Shown here piece by piece: positions 51,613 through 62,605 of a stretch of DNA of 64,000 nt (position 1 is the first letter of the stretch; every line of letters begins with the position of its first letter). Made by a program: the position numbers and the translations under genes. The notes under the pieces were generated by a model. That model was not told the DNA's origin and ran no database searches. It saw only the letters and a list, made by a program, of their open reading frames with translations. Source of the stretch: Undaria pinnatifida (taxonomy: Eukaryota; Sar; Phaeophyceae; Laminariales; Alariaceae); NCBI GenBank assembly GCA_012845835.1, contig JABAKD010000006.1, positions 6,998,318 to 7,062,317 on the forward strand, given 5' to 3'.

Positions 51613-51734
51613 GGCCGACGTGTCCTACGGATTTTTCTGGGAAAAAGATATTTCGACCTGATTAGTGGTCCTGGGTCTGGGTTGCGGTCAGTTAGGGTGG
51701 AAGAACGAGAAAATACAAATAGATGTATTGAGCA

Positions 51735-52300
51735 CGTATGTACTGCTGGCTTCACATTAGACCGTTCTTTCTACCCAACGACACGATCAGTGATCACACT
51801 CAGACTGCTGTGAAACAGATGAGAAGCAAAAAAAGTGCGGAGATAAGTAGATGGGATGATCACGCGCGCGTGTTGTCTTCACGTTGTACCGTTGTTTCCG
51901 CCCCAACGACACCAGCAGTGATCACACGCAGGCGTGTGTCACACAGAAAACTAAAGTGATCGCGAGTTTCCCGGGGAAGGCAGACGAAACTGTCAGCGTA
52001 CCGGGTACGAATAGCAGAGGAAGAACAAGCCAACGAGCAAAACCTACGTGTGTGCGTGCTTCACACTTGAACTGATATTTTCGCCCATCGACGTCCAGCA
52101 CAACCAGTGTAAGTGCCGATGCCTCCTCGAGAGACGACGCCTATGGTCACAACTACACCATCTTACATTCGTGTATTTCTCTTGGCGTGGGGCGGGGGGG
52201 CAGTGTACTCTGTTTGTGCATGGCGGTAGTCGTATGACCATAAACGCTCGCGTGCCTACGATGCCCGGACGGAGCACGTTGGGTTTTCACCGACCATGCA
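51735..52300 (-). repeat. Cluster of family G copies and a partial family D copy (D4)
   Basis: G pieces at 51735-51800, 51870-51945 and 52046-52165 share CTTCAC-TT-ACCG-T-TTTC-CCC-ACGAC and GTGATCACAC. D4 (52203-52298) follows with GTACTCTGTTTGTGCATGG and GGACGGAGCACGTTGGGTTT. G followed by D also occurs at 28016-28737, so the two may be parts of one larger element. Confidence 0.5.
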
Positions 52301-53163
52301 GTGTAGCGGGGGGCGGTCAGTCAAAAGGGGTCAACCTGCCGTTTCCTATGCAGCATATTTGCGCTTGAGGCAACCCCCCAAGCAAATACCAGGTATGCTA
52401 CAGGCTGGTTTAAGTAGTAAAACCAAGTTCTCTCCCCCACGAATACCGCTCGTAATATCTAGTCAAAGAGTGAATATTTGGTATCATACTGACCCCCATG
52501 ACCAGTGGAAGAGGGTGACATGGCCAAAAAGAAATCACCGACCTCGGGCTGTTATCTCTAGGAGAGAAACTCGTATCGACCAAGGACAGGCCTTCCTTCA
52601 ATTTTTTTCAAAAATATTCACGCTTTTTCCCGGCGGGGCCGAAAAAAAAAAAAAGCGCCGCATTTTGCACGATCCGGTTGGACGTACTGCAAGGCATGCC
52701 TGTAGATTTTTTTTCGCACAAACGATCGAAGGTCTGACCTGCCTGTGTTGACATTAGGCAGAATCTAGCGAAAAAACAAGATGCTACACTAAAACCAAGT
52801 CATTCGAAGGAAATGACGTATCTTACTCATTTTTACGCACAAACTCCAAATGTCCACACCGTTGTTGAGAGATTAAGACCCTGAAATTTTGCATACGTGT
52901 TCTACATGCCCATCCCGAGGCCTGACCCGCGGGTTTTTTCTTCTTTTTTTCGCCGAAAAATATTGGGCTAAGGTGGTACACATTTTCCGAAAAATCTTGA
53001 CTGACGAAAAATCAGGCGACAAGAAAAAAAAAAAACATGAATTAAGGTCTTCGCAAGGGCACATGGAAGACGTGTGCAAAATTTCACGGTCTGAATCGAA
53101 AAAACGGCGTGGACATTCGCCGGGGAATACATTTGGGTTTTTTAACGTGAACCAGCCTGTGTA
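52301..53163. other. Unassigned intergenic DNA
   Basis: GGGCGGTCAGTCAAAAGGGG (about 52312) belongs to the TTGAC-rich family described at 53345-53840. Two segments (CATGCCCATCCCGAGGCCTGACCCGCGGG near 52905 and its approximate surroundings) show nothing else. Confidence 0.25.
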
Positions 53164-53310
53164 ACACTTTTTTTTTTTTTTTTTCACGCTTCTACTTTCC
53201 AGCTTCTGGACAAGCCGTGGTCGTAGAGGTGTCGTCCCTTCTCCCCCCCGGTTCTTGCCTTCAATTGTTATCGCGCATACGGTTCAGCAATCCCACTGCT
53301 CGTCGATGAA
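53164..53310 (-). mobile_element. Family L poly(A) retroposon-like copy
   Basis: A T18 run followed by TTCCAGCTTCTGGACAAGCC, GTGTCGTCCCTTCTCC, CTTGCCTTCAATTGTTATCG and CAATCCCACTGCTCGTCGAT. It matches 56330-56490, which carries T34 at the same end. A homopolymer tail at one fixed end suggests a retroposed sequence on the - strand. Confidence 0.6.
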
Positions 53311-53344
53311 CTGATCCCACGCGGACCTGATCCCACCCGTACCT

Positions 53345-53840
53345 GAGCTGTCAAGAGACGGCACTTTGACCCCTTGACCGACGGCAATTTTCTGATATTT
53401 TACCTTGACTGACGCCAAACTACTAGGTTTTAGTCTGGAGCGATCGGTTTGACACCCTTGACAGGGACGTTTTCCCTTGACTGACCCTCTCTTGACACAT
53501 ATGGTTCTACTCGAAGATGTCAGGAGACGGCTTGACCCCTTGACCGGCGGCAATTTTCTAATAATTTACCTTGAATGACGCCGAACTACTAGGTTTTAAT
53601 GTGGAACGATCGGTTTGACACCCTTGACCGTTGTACGTTTTCCCTTGACTGACCGCCTCTTGACACACCGGTATATGGTGCCAAACAAGATGTCAGGAGA
53701 CGGCACTTTGACCCCTTGACTGACGGCAATTTCCAATAATTTACCTTGATCGACGGCAAACTACTAGGTTTTAGTCTGGAGAGATCGGTTTGACACGCTT
53801 GACCGCTGGACGTTTTCCCTTGACTGACCGTCTCCTGGAT
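53345..53840 (+). repeat. TTGAC-rich tandem repeat, three units of about 170 bp
   Basis: Each unit has ATGTCAGGAGACGGC-CTTT, GACCCCTTGAC-GACGGCAA, TTTACCTTGA-TGACG, ACTACTAGGTTTTAGTCTGG, GATCGGTTTGACACCCTTGA, CGTTTTCCCTTGACTGACCG. A single unit also lies at 58378-58528. Confidence 0.75.
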
Positions 53841-53924
53841 TATTTGCTCCAAACTGAGCCCGGGTTTGTTGCTAGCCGCTGGCCGGACCCTCTGATCCCA
53901 CGCGGCACGCGGCTTAGTTACGTA

Positions 53925-54300
53925 TCATAATCGGGGTTTCCACCAGCTCGGCGCTAACTCAGAACTAAAACGGGCTTTTCATGAGAATGGCCGTAGCAGA
54001 AACGGGAATAACTCTAAAACTGCCAGGTAGTTTTTTAAGCCGTTAGCCGAAAAAGGGTTTCCATCATGATGGCGTTATTTTTAAACGAGAATAACACTGA
54101 AACTGGCATGTTAGTGCGTTAGCATAAACGGGTTTTCCACCAGAACGGCGTTAGCAAAAATGGGATTAGCGACTAAAATAGTATACTAGAAAATACTCGG
54201 AGTAGTATACTAGCGTTAGCAAAAACGGGGTTTCTAGCAAAACGGGGTTTCCACCAGAACGGCGTTATCGAACACGGGAATAACACTGCGGCTACGATAA
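53925..54300 (+). repeat. Degenerate 70-80-bp tandem repeat
   Basis: About five units with CGGGTTTCCACCAGAACGGC, GTTAGCAAAAACGGGAATAA and CACTGAAACTGGCATGTTAG. Units vary in length by deletions. Confidence 0.6.
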
Positions 54301-54639
54301 TAGTTTCTGACCTGTGTTTTTTTCACCATAGGTCTAGAAATTGTTGCACCCCTTGAGGCACCTAACCGAAAAAAATTGTTACGTATGTATACAAGAGACC
54401 GGTATTTTTGAACGCGTGAAGGCCTGCGTTGACATTATTGTACTAGTGTTAGAATAGAGCTCGGTCAGTCAAGCGGATATTTTTGCTCGAGGAACCCCCC
54501 CCCGAGCAATGATTCCTGCTATATGTCGTGTGTCATGTACGCTTGTGTGTAGCTAATCGGTCTTGTTGGACGCATCAAAGCCTCTTTTTGCATAATTTTG
54601 CTAGTTTTAGCTTAGGGGCGGGCAAGCTTTATTATGCAG

Positions 54640-54852
54640 AAAGTAGGCACAAGGTGCCGAATTCCGTCTTACGAGCGGTTCTTGGAAGGATGCAGTTCAC
54701 CCTTCATGCGACTCGCCGAACACCTCACGGCGCTTCGCGCTTGGTGCAAGCAATGTCTCGTCTGGTTGGTGAAAACCCGACGTGCTCCTGGCACAGGAGG
54801 GATGCGAGGGTCTATCGTCATACGACTACGGTCATGCACAAACTGAGTACAC
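54640..54852 (+). repeat. Dispersed repeat family D, copy D5
   Basis: GGCACAAGGTGCCGAATTCC through CACAAACTGAGTACACCCCA, closely matching D2 and D1. Confidence 0.65.
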
Positions 54853-54969
54853 CCCACCTCCCCGCCCCTCATTTTTTTTTTTTTTCGGGAGAGCTCAAGT
54901 AAAGAAAGGCCTCCGAATAAAAAGTGCACCTCTACCACCGCAGCACAATTATTTCGGTTGACGTTTAGT

Positions 54970-55228
54970 TATGACCCGTCAAGGCGTTTTTGGACTTATC
55001 ATACTAGTTTTAGTGTGTGGAGTTCCTTGACGGCTGTCCGTCCACGGTCTAGCCATAATCGTCAAGTCGTCTTTGGACTCATCATACTAGTTTTAGAGTG
55101 TGGAGGTCCTTGACGGCTGTCCGTCAACGTTCTAGTCGTGACCCGTCAAGGCGTCTGTGAACTTATCATGCTGGTTCTAGTGTGTGGAGGTCCTTGACGG
55201 CTGTCCGTCCGTCAACGAGCAGGAGTGC
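54970..55228 (+). repeat. 83-84-bp tandem repeat, three units
   Basis: Units start near 54978, 55061 and 55145 with GTCAAGGCGT-TTTGGACTTA, then TCATACTAGTTTTAGTGTGG, GGTCCTTGACGGCTGTCCGT. A diverged fourth copy is at 55935-56050. The ACTAGTTTTAGTGTGGAG core links it to the 53345 family. Confidence 0.75.
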
Positions 55229-55825
55229 CGTCATACCGACATCTTTGCCGTAGCATGCGCCAGTTAGTGGTACAAGTATCAGCTGATGCTCGTGTCGTAC
55301 AGGTCCTCGCGTTGAAATTTCGCCGCATCCCTTTGGTCAACAGTCCGGGCTGCTCGGTGTGGTCGATGCTGAAGTCGTCACTGTTGTTCCACTTTTTTTT
55401 ATTGTTTGAAATCCTAAAGGGGCGAATCATATTGAAACAACAGCGCTATTAATAGCTGCTGTTAATAGCCTGACAGATACGGTAGTGACTTGTGCTCGTG
55501 CGGTCTTCCGTCTCTGCTGCATCGACGTGCGCTCTTCCTTCTGCACAATTGCCTGCTCTTTCGGCAACTACCTATCGCACAAAGGGCTTAGAGCACACTT
55601 TTGGGACGTACAAGCTTGCGAGTTATCGCTACAAAGAAGTAAGACTATCTTGCAACGTAAAGTTATTCCAGGTATATTAAAATATTTTATACCAGGTATA
55701 TAACTTTTCGTTTGTCGTGATCGGGGATGGTCAATCAAGGCGTGTAACCGCGGTCTCCTAATGCAGTGGACTATCCGGTTTAGGAGCGTCCGTAGCAAGA
55801 GATAACGCCTCTAGAGCTACATATA
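55229..55825. other. Unassigned intergenic DNA
   Basis: No gene is recognised. It contains one TACCAGGTA (55690). Confidence 0.25.
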
Positions 55826-55829
55826 TTAA

Positions 55830-55909
55830 CCCCTTAAGAGCCCCAAAATCTCCTCCCTACTAAATTCAAGTAACTATGTCCCCAAAGAGGGTTTTCAGCG
55901 GTAAAGGCG
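55830..55909 (-). mobile_element. Family F miniature element, copy F5
   Basis: CCCCTTAAGAGCCCCAAAAT to TCAGCGGTAAAGGCG, with TTAA at 55826-55829; the right target has drifted to TTTA. Confidence 0.7.
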
Positions 55910-56329
55910 TTTACAGGCCCACGCAGATGTGGGTTGACGGTCTAGTTTTGTCCGGTCAAGGCCTCGTTTGACGTAATATACTGGTTTTAGCATAGAGCGG
56001 TCCTTGACGACTGTCCGTCAAACGTCAAGAGTGCCGTCAACCGACGTCTTTGTTTTTGGGGGACATGGAATTTGAAAATAGCGTATGTGTGTGTGCGTTT
56101 TTTTTTCAAGTTTTTAAAACGGGCGAGTCGGCTTGTGACGCGTTGTGACGCCTCTACTAAAACCTGTATGATACCCTATTTGAGGTAAGAGCGGTCAAAC
56201 CGGCTTGTGGCACCTTTTGCCGCGTATACTAAAACCCGTATGATGACGCCCAATCTGACGTGAGCGCCGGCGCGAAATTACTAGCGGTAATACTAGCCTG
56301 TTCTAACGGCCTCTTATATCGGATATTTC

Positions 56330-56331
56330 AC

Positions 56332-56363
<32 letters not shown>

Positions 56364-56490
56364 CGCTCACACTTTTACTTTCCAGCTTCTGGACAAGCCG
56401 TGGTCACAGGTATCGTCCCTTCTCCCCCCCGGATCTTGCCTTCAATTTTTATCGCGCATAGGGTTCAGCAATCCCACTGCTCGTCGATTT
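56330..56490 (-). mobile_element. Family L poly(A) retroposon-like copy
   Basis: A run of about 34 T, then CGCTCACACTTTTACTTTCC, CTTCTGGACAAGCCGTGGTC and CTTGCCTTCAATTTTTATCG. See 53164-53310. Confidence 0.62.
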
Positions 56491-56670
56491 TTCATCGAGT
56501 GTTGCTAACTCACGCTCTCGCGCTTTCCGCAAGTCAATTTGTGCACAAGAAAAAGTCCCAACGAATTTATACGAATATGCACTCGGCGGGGCTCGAACTC
56601 ACGAAACTGATATATACCAGGCTCGAGGATAACCTGATACGCCACCGGGGCGACCGGTCCACTATCTGTA

Positions 56671-56761
56671 CACACGACTCGTATGAAAATACGTGGAAGT
56701 GTGGTGAGCTAAAGCTTTATTTTTCCCCATCCGCCGGAGGATGAAAAAAAAACAAAAAAAA
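56671..56761 (+). mobile_element. Family C, 5'-truncated copy C5
   Basis: Only the 3' third is present: CACACGACTCGTATGAAAAT to CATCCGCCGGAGGATG plus A-rich tail, as expected of 5'-truncated retroposition. Confidence 0.7.
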
Positions 56762-57394
56762 CACCATCTGTAACATATTTCCCCCGGGTTCTGGATTGTT
56801 CTGTCTTTTCCTTCCTTTCCACGCTAAAAAACCGAATAAATGGCCGGGAATCTTCTCGGTTGCAAAAAAAATACCGGGTAACTATTTCCAAAATTCCATA
56901 ATTAGGATTAAAATAAAATACTGACGAGCATCTTCCATAGACGGAGAAATACAATAAAAATACGAGAAAAAAGTAGACCCGTTTTTGAAGCCGTTTTCGG
57001 ATTTTTTTCTTCTTGGCCTCGGGACCTCGGGAAGGAGCGGGCCCGGGGCCTGGCCTTTGCGGGATGATGGGTACGCAGGCGGGGGAAGGGGGGGGGAGGG
57101 GGGGGGGGGGGGGGGCGTTTTTGTTTTGTGTATTCCCGGTACGAGGTACTGGTATATGATATATTCATACACACGAGTGTGATAACTTATCATCTATTGT
57201 TCCAGGCATGTGGGACTTGGGTTGTTGGCAGTCATTACTTGTTGTGGCCAGTGTAATGGTCGCGGCGTGTGTGAGGGAGGGGCAGGGGAGATAGCAGCAG
57301 CACCATCAAAGATCGCCCGGGTGGGGGAGCCTTTAAGCCTGCCCCGGGGCGCGCACGCCGCACCACGTCTTGCCTCGCCACATCTCGCCACGTC
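56762..57394. other. Unassigned DNA with a G-run
   Basis: A G-rich run (GGGGGGAGG, 57085-57114) is the only notable feature; no gene. Confidence 0.25.
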
Positions 57395-57612
57395 CGGCCA
57401 AGCCAAGCTAAGGCACGACAAGCAAGCTACGACAAGCCGAGATAAGCTAGGCAAGCCGAGCAAAGCCAAGCAAAGCCAAGGCCAAAGCCAAGCCAAAGCC
57501 AAGTCAAGGCCAAATCCAAGCCAAGCGAAAGCCAAGCCAATCCAAAGCCAAGCCAAGCCAAACCAAGCTAAGCTAACCTAATACGAGCCAAGCCAAGCCA
57601 AGCCAAAGCAGG
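57395..57612 (+). repeat. Degenerate (AAGCC)n pentanucleotide repeat
   Basis: About 40 units of AAGCC/AAGCA/AAAGCC, with slightly larger 6-bp variants. Frames through it are artefacts. Confidence 0.8.
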
Positions 57613-58377
57613 CCGCAAGCTACACTACTCCACGCTTGGTGGCGTTGCTGTCTTTCATACTTGAACAAGCAAGCGAAGGGCGAAAGCAAAGCGCAAGCGA
57701 ACCGAGCACAAGGAGTGCGGAATTACTCTCCTGTTCGAAATATGCCGCCGCTCTGGTACCTGGTGTGCTTCCGGGCCAGGAATACCTGTCCAGCCATCTT
57801 TGCGTGAGTTACGATAAAAAAAAGCGGAGAATTCCGAGCCCTTTTATAATGTAGGTCTATTTATAGTAGTTAAATATGTTTAAAATGTTGCACCCGTTCG
57901 TACTCAGATTGCTGCATCTGTGGTACCAGTGTGCTCTCGGGTGTCTATTTCGGGTGTCTATTTCGGATGAAGAACCTAGCCGGACATCATACACAGGAGG
58001 GGTCCCTCTGTAAGGCGGTGGTGTGCCAGAGCAAGATGGCCGCCTTGTCGGGGAACGCCGCGCTCTTCATTCAAGGTTATAAGTGCTAATATTAATATGT
58101 ACCCGGTCGCGACAAGCGATTTTGATCGCCTTGTATCGGGATGCCGCCGTGCTTGGAGCGCCTTAGTGGGGGACCCCTGCTGTGTACGAGTATTAGTATG
58201 GGTTGAGCAGCTGGTGTCGACAAGTAGCTACGATGTTTTTTTTTTTTTGCTTTGTGTTGGGGTACGGCCTTTTACTTGGATCGCCTTGTAGGGAGGGGGC
58301 CTGCTGTACGCGAGCAGTATGGGATGAGCACCTTTTTTCCGACAAGTACCTATTTGTAGGTGTGCAGTTGGTATCAA
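57613..58377. other. Unassigned intergenic DNA
   Basis: Two stretches near 58135-58205 and 58255-58330 share GGATCGCCTTGTA / GGAGCGCCTTAGT, GCTGTACG and GAGCA-TGGG, an old duplication of about 120 bp. No gene. Confidence 0.3.
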
Positions 58378-58528
58378 AGATGTCAGGGGACTGCGCACTT
58401 TGACCCCTTGACCGACGGCAATTTTCCAAGAATTTTCCTTGACTGATGCCGAAGTACTAGGTTTTAGTGTGGAACGATCGGTTTGACACCCTTGACCGCT
58501 GGACGTTTTTCCCTCGACTGACCCGTCT
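58378..58528 (+). repeat. Single unit of the TTGAC-rich repeat
   Basis: TTTGACCCCTTGACCGACGG, GTACTAGGTTTTAGTGTGGA and GATCGGTTTGACACCCTTGA match 53345-53840 about 4.5 kb away. Confidence 0.72.
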
Positions 58529-58544
58529 CCTGGCATCTTTTGAC

Positions 58545-58655
58545 TTTGTGAGGACACACAACCCGTAATACGCGCGATCGGAGTATCACACACAGCTTGC
58601 AAAGATGAGTTTCGACAAAATCTTCGATCTCACAGCTGGAGTGTATTTTTATTTT
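58545..58655 (+). repeat. Dispersed repeat family J, copy 3
   Basis: Matches 18145-18325; its short frame reads MSFDKIFDLTAGVYFYF. Confidence 0.5.
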
Positions 58656-58867
58656 TGTAATAATGTCGTTGGGTATGATGTGTAGAAAGAGCGGTTTAAT
58701 GTGTAGGTATTGTTCTAACGGGAATAGTACGAATAATATGTTGTTAATAGTATACCAGGTATACCATGAATGGGTACCAGGTATCTAGTACCTGACCTGG
58801 TACATGGTATCATATCATGCCAGGTATTTGCTCGTAGTTTTTTTCTTGTTGCTTATCCCACCTATTA

Positions 58868-59195
58868 TCTTGGCATTTTTTTTTTTCCTTCTCCCTCCGT
58901 AGACGTGACTCAGCTCAGGTGCTCACTAAGCAGGCGGGCTCTTCTCCCCCGTCCCCACTACTGCGGTACGCGCCTTGATATTTGTCGCGAGAAGACTTGA
59001 GCCCTTGCTTCCCTCGTCGACTTGCATCGGATTGCGCTTATCATACCCACGCTGCTACGCGCTCTCAGCAGTTGTCTCCTTCTATTTTATTTTTTGCAAA
59101 TAATCTCAAAAGTCCGACCCACATGAGATTCGATGTCCAGATCAAAAGTCAGGTCCACGTGAGATTCGGACTCCAGAACCAACTCTAGTAGCATT
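58868..59195 (+). repeat. Dispersed repeat family H, longest copy
   Basis: TAGACGTGACTCAGCTCAGG, CTTCTCCCCCGTCCCCACTA, TTTGTCGCGAGAAGAC and GTCGACTTGCATCGGATTGC. The distal part holds an internal duplication, CACATGAGATTCGATGTCCAGA / CACGTGAGATTCGGACTCCAGA. Confidence 0.5.
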
Positions 59196-59357
59196 CGAGG
59201 GTAACCGTGAGATCACTGGCGCGACCGGCCAACGCTAGGTACTATAAATGGGTTACTACTGTTTTAACACCATGAAAAGGTGCAATATCATATGATCATG
59301 CATATCATATATACCTGTTATGTGTTGCCTTGTTGGTTGTCCACGGCAGAGCCTTAA

Positions 59358-59438
59358 CCCCTTCAGAACCCCAAAATCCCTCCCTATACTAACTTCAAGT
59401 GAAGTTGTCCCCGAGAAGGGTTTCCAATAGTGAAGGCG
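59358..59438 (-). mobile_element. Family F miniature element, copy F6
   Basis: CCCCTTCAGAACCCCAAAAT to CCAATAGTGAAGGCG with TTAA on both sides (59354-59357 and 59439-59442). Its right half is caught in the tandem duplication 59405-59604. Confidence 0.8.
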
Positions 59439-59604
59439 TTAAGTTTGCTGTATTAGACTATACATTTTGTACCATTACCAGTATTATACAGAAGTTTAAC
59501 CGCCTTGTCCCCGAGAAGGGTTTCCAATAGTGAAGGCGTTAAGTTTGCTGTATTAGACTATACATTTTGTACCATTACCAGTATTATACAGAAGTTTAAC
59601 CGCC
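59405..59604 (+). repeat. Perfect 100-bp tandem duplication
   Basis: 59405-59504 and 59505-59604 appear identical (TTGTCCCCGAGAAGGGTTTC ... CAGAAGTTTAACCGCC). It copies half of F6, so it postdates that insertion. Confidence 0.85.
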
Positions 59605-59810
59605 GTGTATATTGAAAATGATGTAGATTGATTCTGATGGTAGTTGCTACAGCACAGGAGTGTGGTAATTGCTACACCAGCAGTGTGGTTATAGTTGTTG
59701 CTGTTGTTGTTGATGATGTTGCTGTCGCTGTTGCGTTTGTTTTTTTTGAGAAGATGCGTGCGTTGTTCGAGAGGCGACGGCGGCGGAGCAAGAGGAGGAT
59801 CTCTCGCTAC

Positions 59811-60026
59811 GTAGCTTACACCCCGGGTTGTAACGAGGACGACTGATAGGGGCAGCTCACGCTATCCCTACAGTGGGATCCGAAGGGTGCGCCAGCTAGC
59901 GTTGGGTTGCGAAAGCAACTGAGTTAAATCGACATACGACGCTTATGAAAATATGTGGAAGTGTGGTGAGCTCAAGCTTTATTTTTCCCCATCCGCCGGA
60001 GGATAACAAGAAAAAATAAAAAAATT
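59811..60026 (+). mobile_element. Family C retroposon-like copy C6
   Basis: CCCCGGGTTGTAACGAGGAC through ATCCGCCGGAGGATAACAAG and an A-rich tail; very close to C3 and C4. Confidence 0.75.
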
Positions 60027-60981
60027 ACACCCGTCGCTTGGAGCCTTGTTGTACCCTTTGTGTCCATGGACCGGGATGACACAGCAAAGCTACTGCGGTG
60101 TGATTGCAGCAGCAGCAGAAGTAGTAGTTGTTGTTGTTCTTATTGTCGATGTTGTTATTATACTTGGAGGTATACGTACAAGTTTGTTCTCTTGGAAGGC
60201 GATGGATGTTTTTTTGATCGGGAGACGCGACGGCAAAGGAGGAGGCGGAGGAGGAGGAACCGTACTTTGTGTATACCGTACCGTTAGCTTTCAGCAGAGT
60301 TACCGCCATGCGGATTGCTTGTGATGGATTGGGGAGCGACTGTTTGCAGTCCGTGGACTGCAGCTCTTAATCGTAGTCCACACGCTGTTCCACCATCCCT
60401 AACCATAACCCTATCTCTAACCCTTGCACAAAAAAACTACACTTCTCCACTTGCTGGGAGGGAGCATGGGGCTAAATGGGATCCGGTCCGGGCGGGATGA
60501 GGGTAGAGGTGTTGACCAATAAAAATGGAGGTGTGGTCTATTGAGCGCCCCGCTTCAACCATTTCAACCCGAGCATACACACAATAATGGAGTGTGGACT
60601 GCACTTTAGTTCCGCAGTCCATAGGTTGTATATAGGCGCCGTCGTCGATTGATTGCGCTTGCTACAGCGGGTATGATACGACCGACCGCAGTTATCGTTC
60701 TCGTTGTTGATGCCCTGTTCTGATTTGGGTGGGTGAGTTTTTTTTCTCGGGAGCACCTGCTCGCCGAATTGGGCAGTGAGAGCAGAGGCGTGAGGTTCAT
60801 TTTTGTTGTCCTCTCTGTCCGCTGCCCCCTCATAGCCGCCGCTGCCGCCTTGCTGCTCGTGCTGGTGCTACTGCTACTGCTTAGCTGGTGGTGGTGGTGG
60901 TGGTCTGTTTTGGTTGGGCAAATAACTGCGCCGCGTTTTTTCATTTGGATATAGGTACGGTGATTACGTATCATGGCTATG
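60027..60981. other. Unassigned DNA with a telomere-like tract
   Basis: 60394-60424 contains CCCTAACCATAACCCTATCT followed by CTAACCC. The inverted pair CAGTCCGTGGACTGCAGCT / GTGTGGACTGCACTTTAGTTC near 60345 and 60592 is imperfect. No gene. Confidence 0.3.
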
Positions 60982-61070
60982 AGTCTACCGGTATGTCTTT
61001 TGGATCATACCAGGTATGATGGGCAAGTCTACCGGTATATCTTTTGGATCATACCAGGTATGATGGGCTG
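60982..61070 (+). repeat. 45-bp tandem duplication carrying TACCAGGTA
   Basis: GTCTACCGGTAT, CTTTTGGATCATACCAGGTA and TGATGGGC occur twice 45 bp apart (60984 and 61028). Confidence 0.8.
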
Positions 61071-61214
61071 CGTTATAGGCACCGGTATGATATGTTACAA
61101 CTGATCTATTATGACAGATGGATGTGATGCAGAAGTTGACACGGCGGTAGACTGCCATACCTGAGCCATACCTGGTACATCCACGAGAGCAATATAATGA
61201 AATAACTGCTGTGT

Positions 61215-61470
61215 ATTGCGCAATTCGATGCGAATCGACGAGGGAAGAAGGGACTGAGATATTTGTCGCGGTAAAAATGAAGGCACTCGCCGTAGTGGGG
61301 AGGGGGGAGAAGAGCCTGCTTAGCGACCCCGGATCTGAGGTACGGCTAGGAAGGGAGAAGAGTGAGACAGAAAAAGTGCGAAGATAATCGAGGGGATGAT
61401 CTAAAAACTAAAACATCGTAGTGGGGAGGTGGCAAAAGAGCCTGCTCAGTGACCCCGGATCTGAGCTATG
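61215..61470 (-). repeat. Family H reverse copies (two)
   Basis: 61215-61345: CAATTCGATGCGAATCGACG, AGATATTTGTCGCGGTAAAA, CCCGGATCTGAG. 61414-61470 repeats the last part (CGTAGTGGGGAGG, AAGAGCCTGCTCAGTGACCC). Confidence 0.5.
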
Positions 61471-61809
61471 TCTACGGAGGGAGAGATAAATAGAAAAACT
61501 GCGAGGATAGCAGATGGGATGAGCAAAAAAAAAAAAAGGCGGTAGTAGAAGGATGGTGACATCGACCGAAAAATCTATCCTCTATTGCGTTCTGTCTCGC
61601 AGTAGGTCGGTCTTGGATGGTCTGTCGCACGTCATTTTATTTTTATTTTTATTTTCAGTTTTAGGGTTTTACTGCTGCTGGTGCCATAATTGTTCTGACA
61701 ATCGAGAGCGTTCTTTCTGCCTCGCTAGCCGCGATCGGGTTGGTTGGAGGGATGGATGGATGGATGTATTGAAAAAATCTACGAGTATACGAAGTACGCC
61801 TGGGTGTAT

Positions 61810-62064
61810 GTTAAAGCACGGCCTTGAAACGCCTGCAATGATCTGATTTGATAAGTAGTTGGCCGTTTTCGTATGATATGTTGGCGTTATCTATTTGGAG
61901 TAGTCAGGAAATGAAACCGAAGCATGCGCCTCGGCTCTCAGTTGCTATCCGGGGCCCTGTGCAAGTACTAGATGTAAATCTGCTCCTCTACTAGGGCTAA
62001 GAAAGTGAGTACTCACCGAGGACTTGCTCAATAGGCCGACCTGCAGAAGACACTCTGTGTCCCT
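61810..62064 (+). repeat. Dispersed repeat family E, copy E3
   Basis: GTTAAAGCACGGCCTTGAAA through AGACACTCTGTGTCCC; order identical to E2. A TRIM leader fragment (AATGGCGTCGTCGGCAGGAC, 62083-62102) follows 20 bp later. Confidence 0.6.
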
Positions 62065-62308
62065 AACCCAATAACTTAAGGAATGGCGTCGTCGGCAGGA
62101 CTAACGATAAAAAAACCACCCCTATGACTTGAGATGTACATAGGACATATTTTGTGTACACACCCCGATCCCACCTCGTACGTTTTTCGGGCTAGGTTGG
62201 GGCTCCGGCGTCGGGTCGGGTTGGGACCTGGTACCAGGTACATCGGTACTGCTAGTAGCATATTAAAGTAGAGGTGTATGACTTGTACGATTATAATTCT
62301 AAGGGTGC

Positions 62309-62377
62309 TTTTATTTTTATATTTTATTTTTTCATCCTCCGGCGGGTGGAGAAAAGTAAAGCTCGTCACACTTCCAA
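62309..62377 (-). mobile_element. Family C, 5'-truncated reverse copy C7
   Basis: T-rich run, then TTCATCCTCCGGCGGGTGGA and AGCTCGTCACACTTCCA. Confidence 0.6.
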
Positions 62378-62394
62378 GGTTGCATATATTTTGG

Positions 62395-62605
62395 TTGTGG
62401 ATGGATGGGCCGATGGATCTATGGATAGGCGGGTGGGTGGGTGGATGGGTCGGTCGGTGGTTGGATGGATGGATGGATGGATGGATGGATGGATAGTAGC
62501 ATGGTTAACCGCATGCTTGCATGGATGCATTTGGATGGATAGACGCACGTATGATATGTATGCATATGGATGGACGGATGGATAGGTACATGAGGTGGGC
62601 GGTTG
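62395..62605 (+). repeat. (GGAT)n tetranucleotide repeat
   Basis: ATGGATGG/GGTGGGTGGATG units over about 200 bp with interruptions; another GGAT run is at 61750-61768. Confidence 0.8.
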
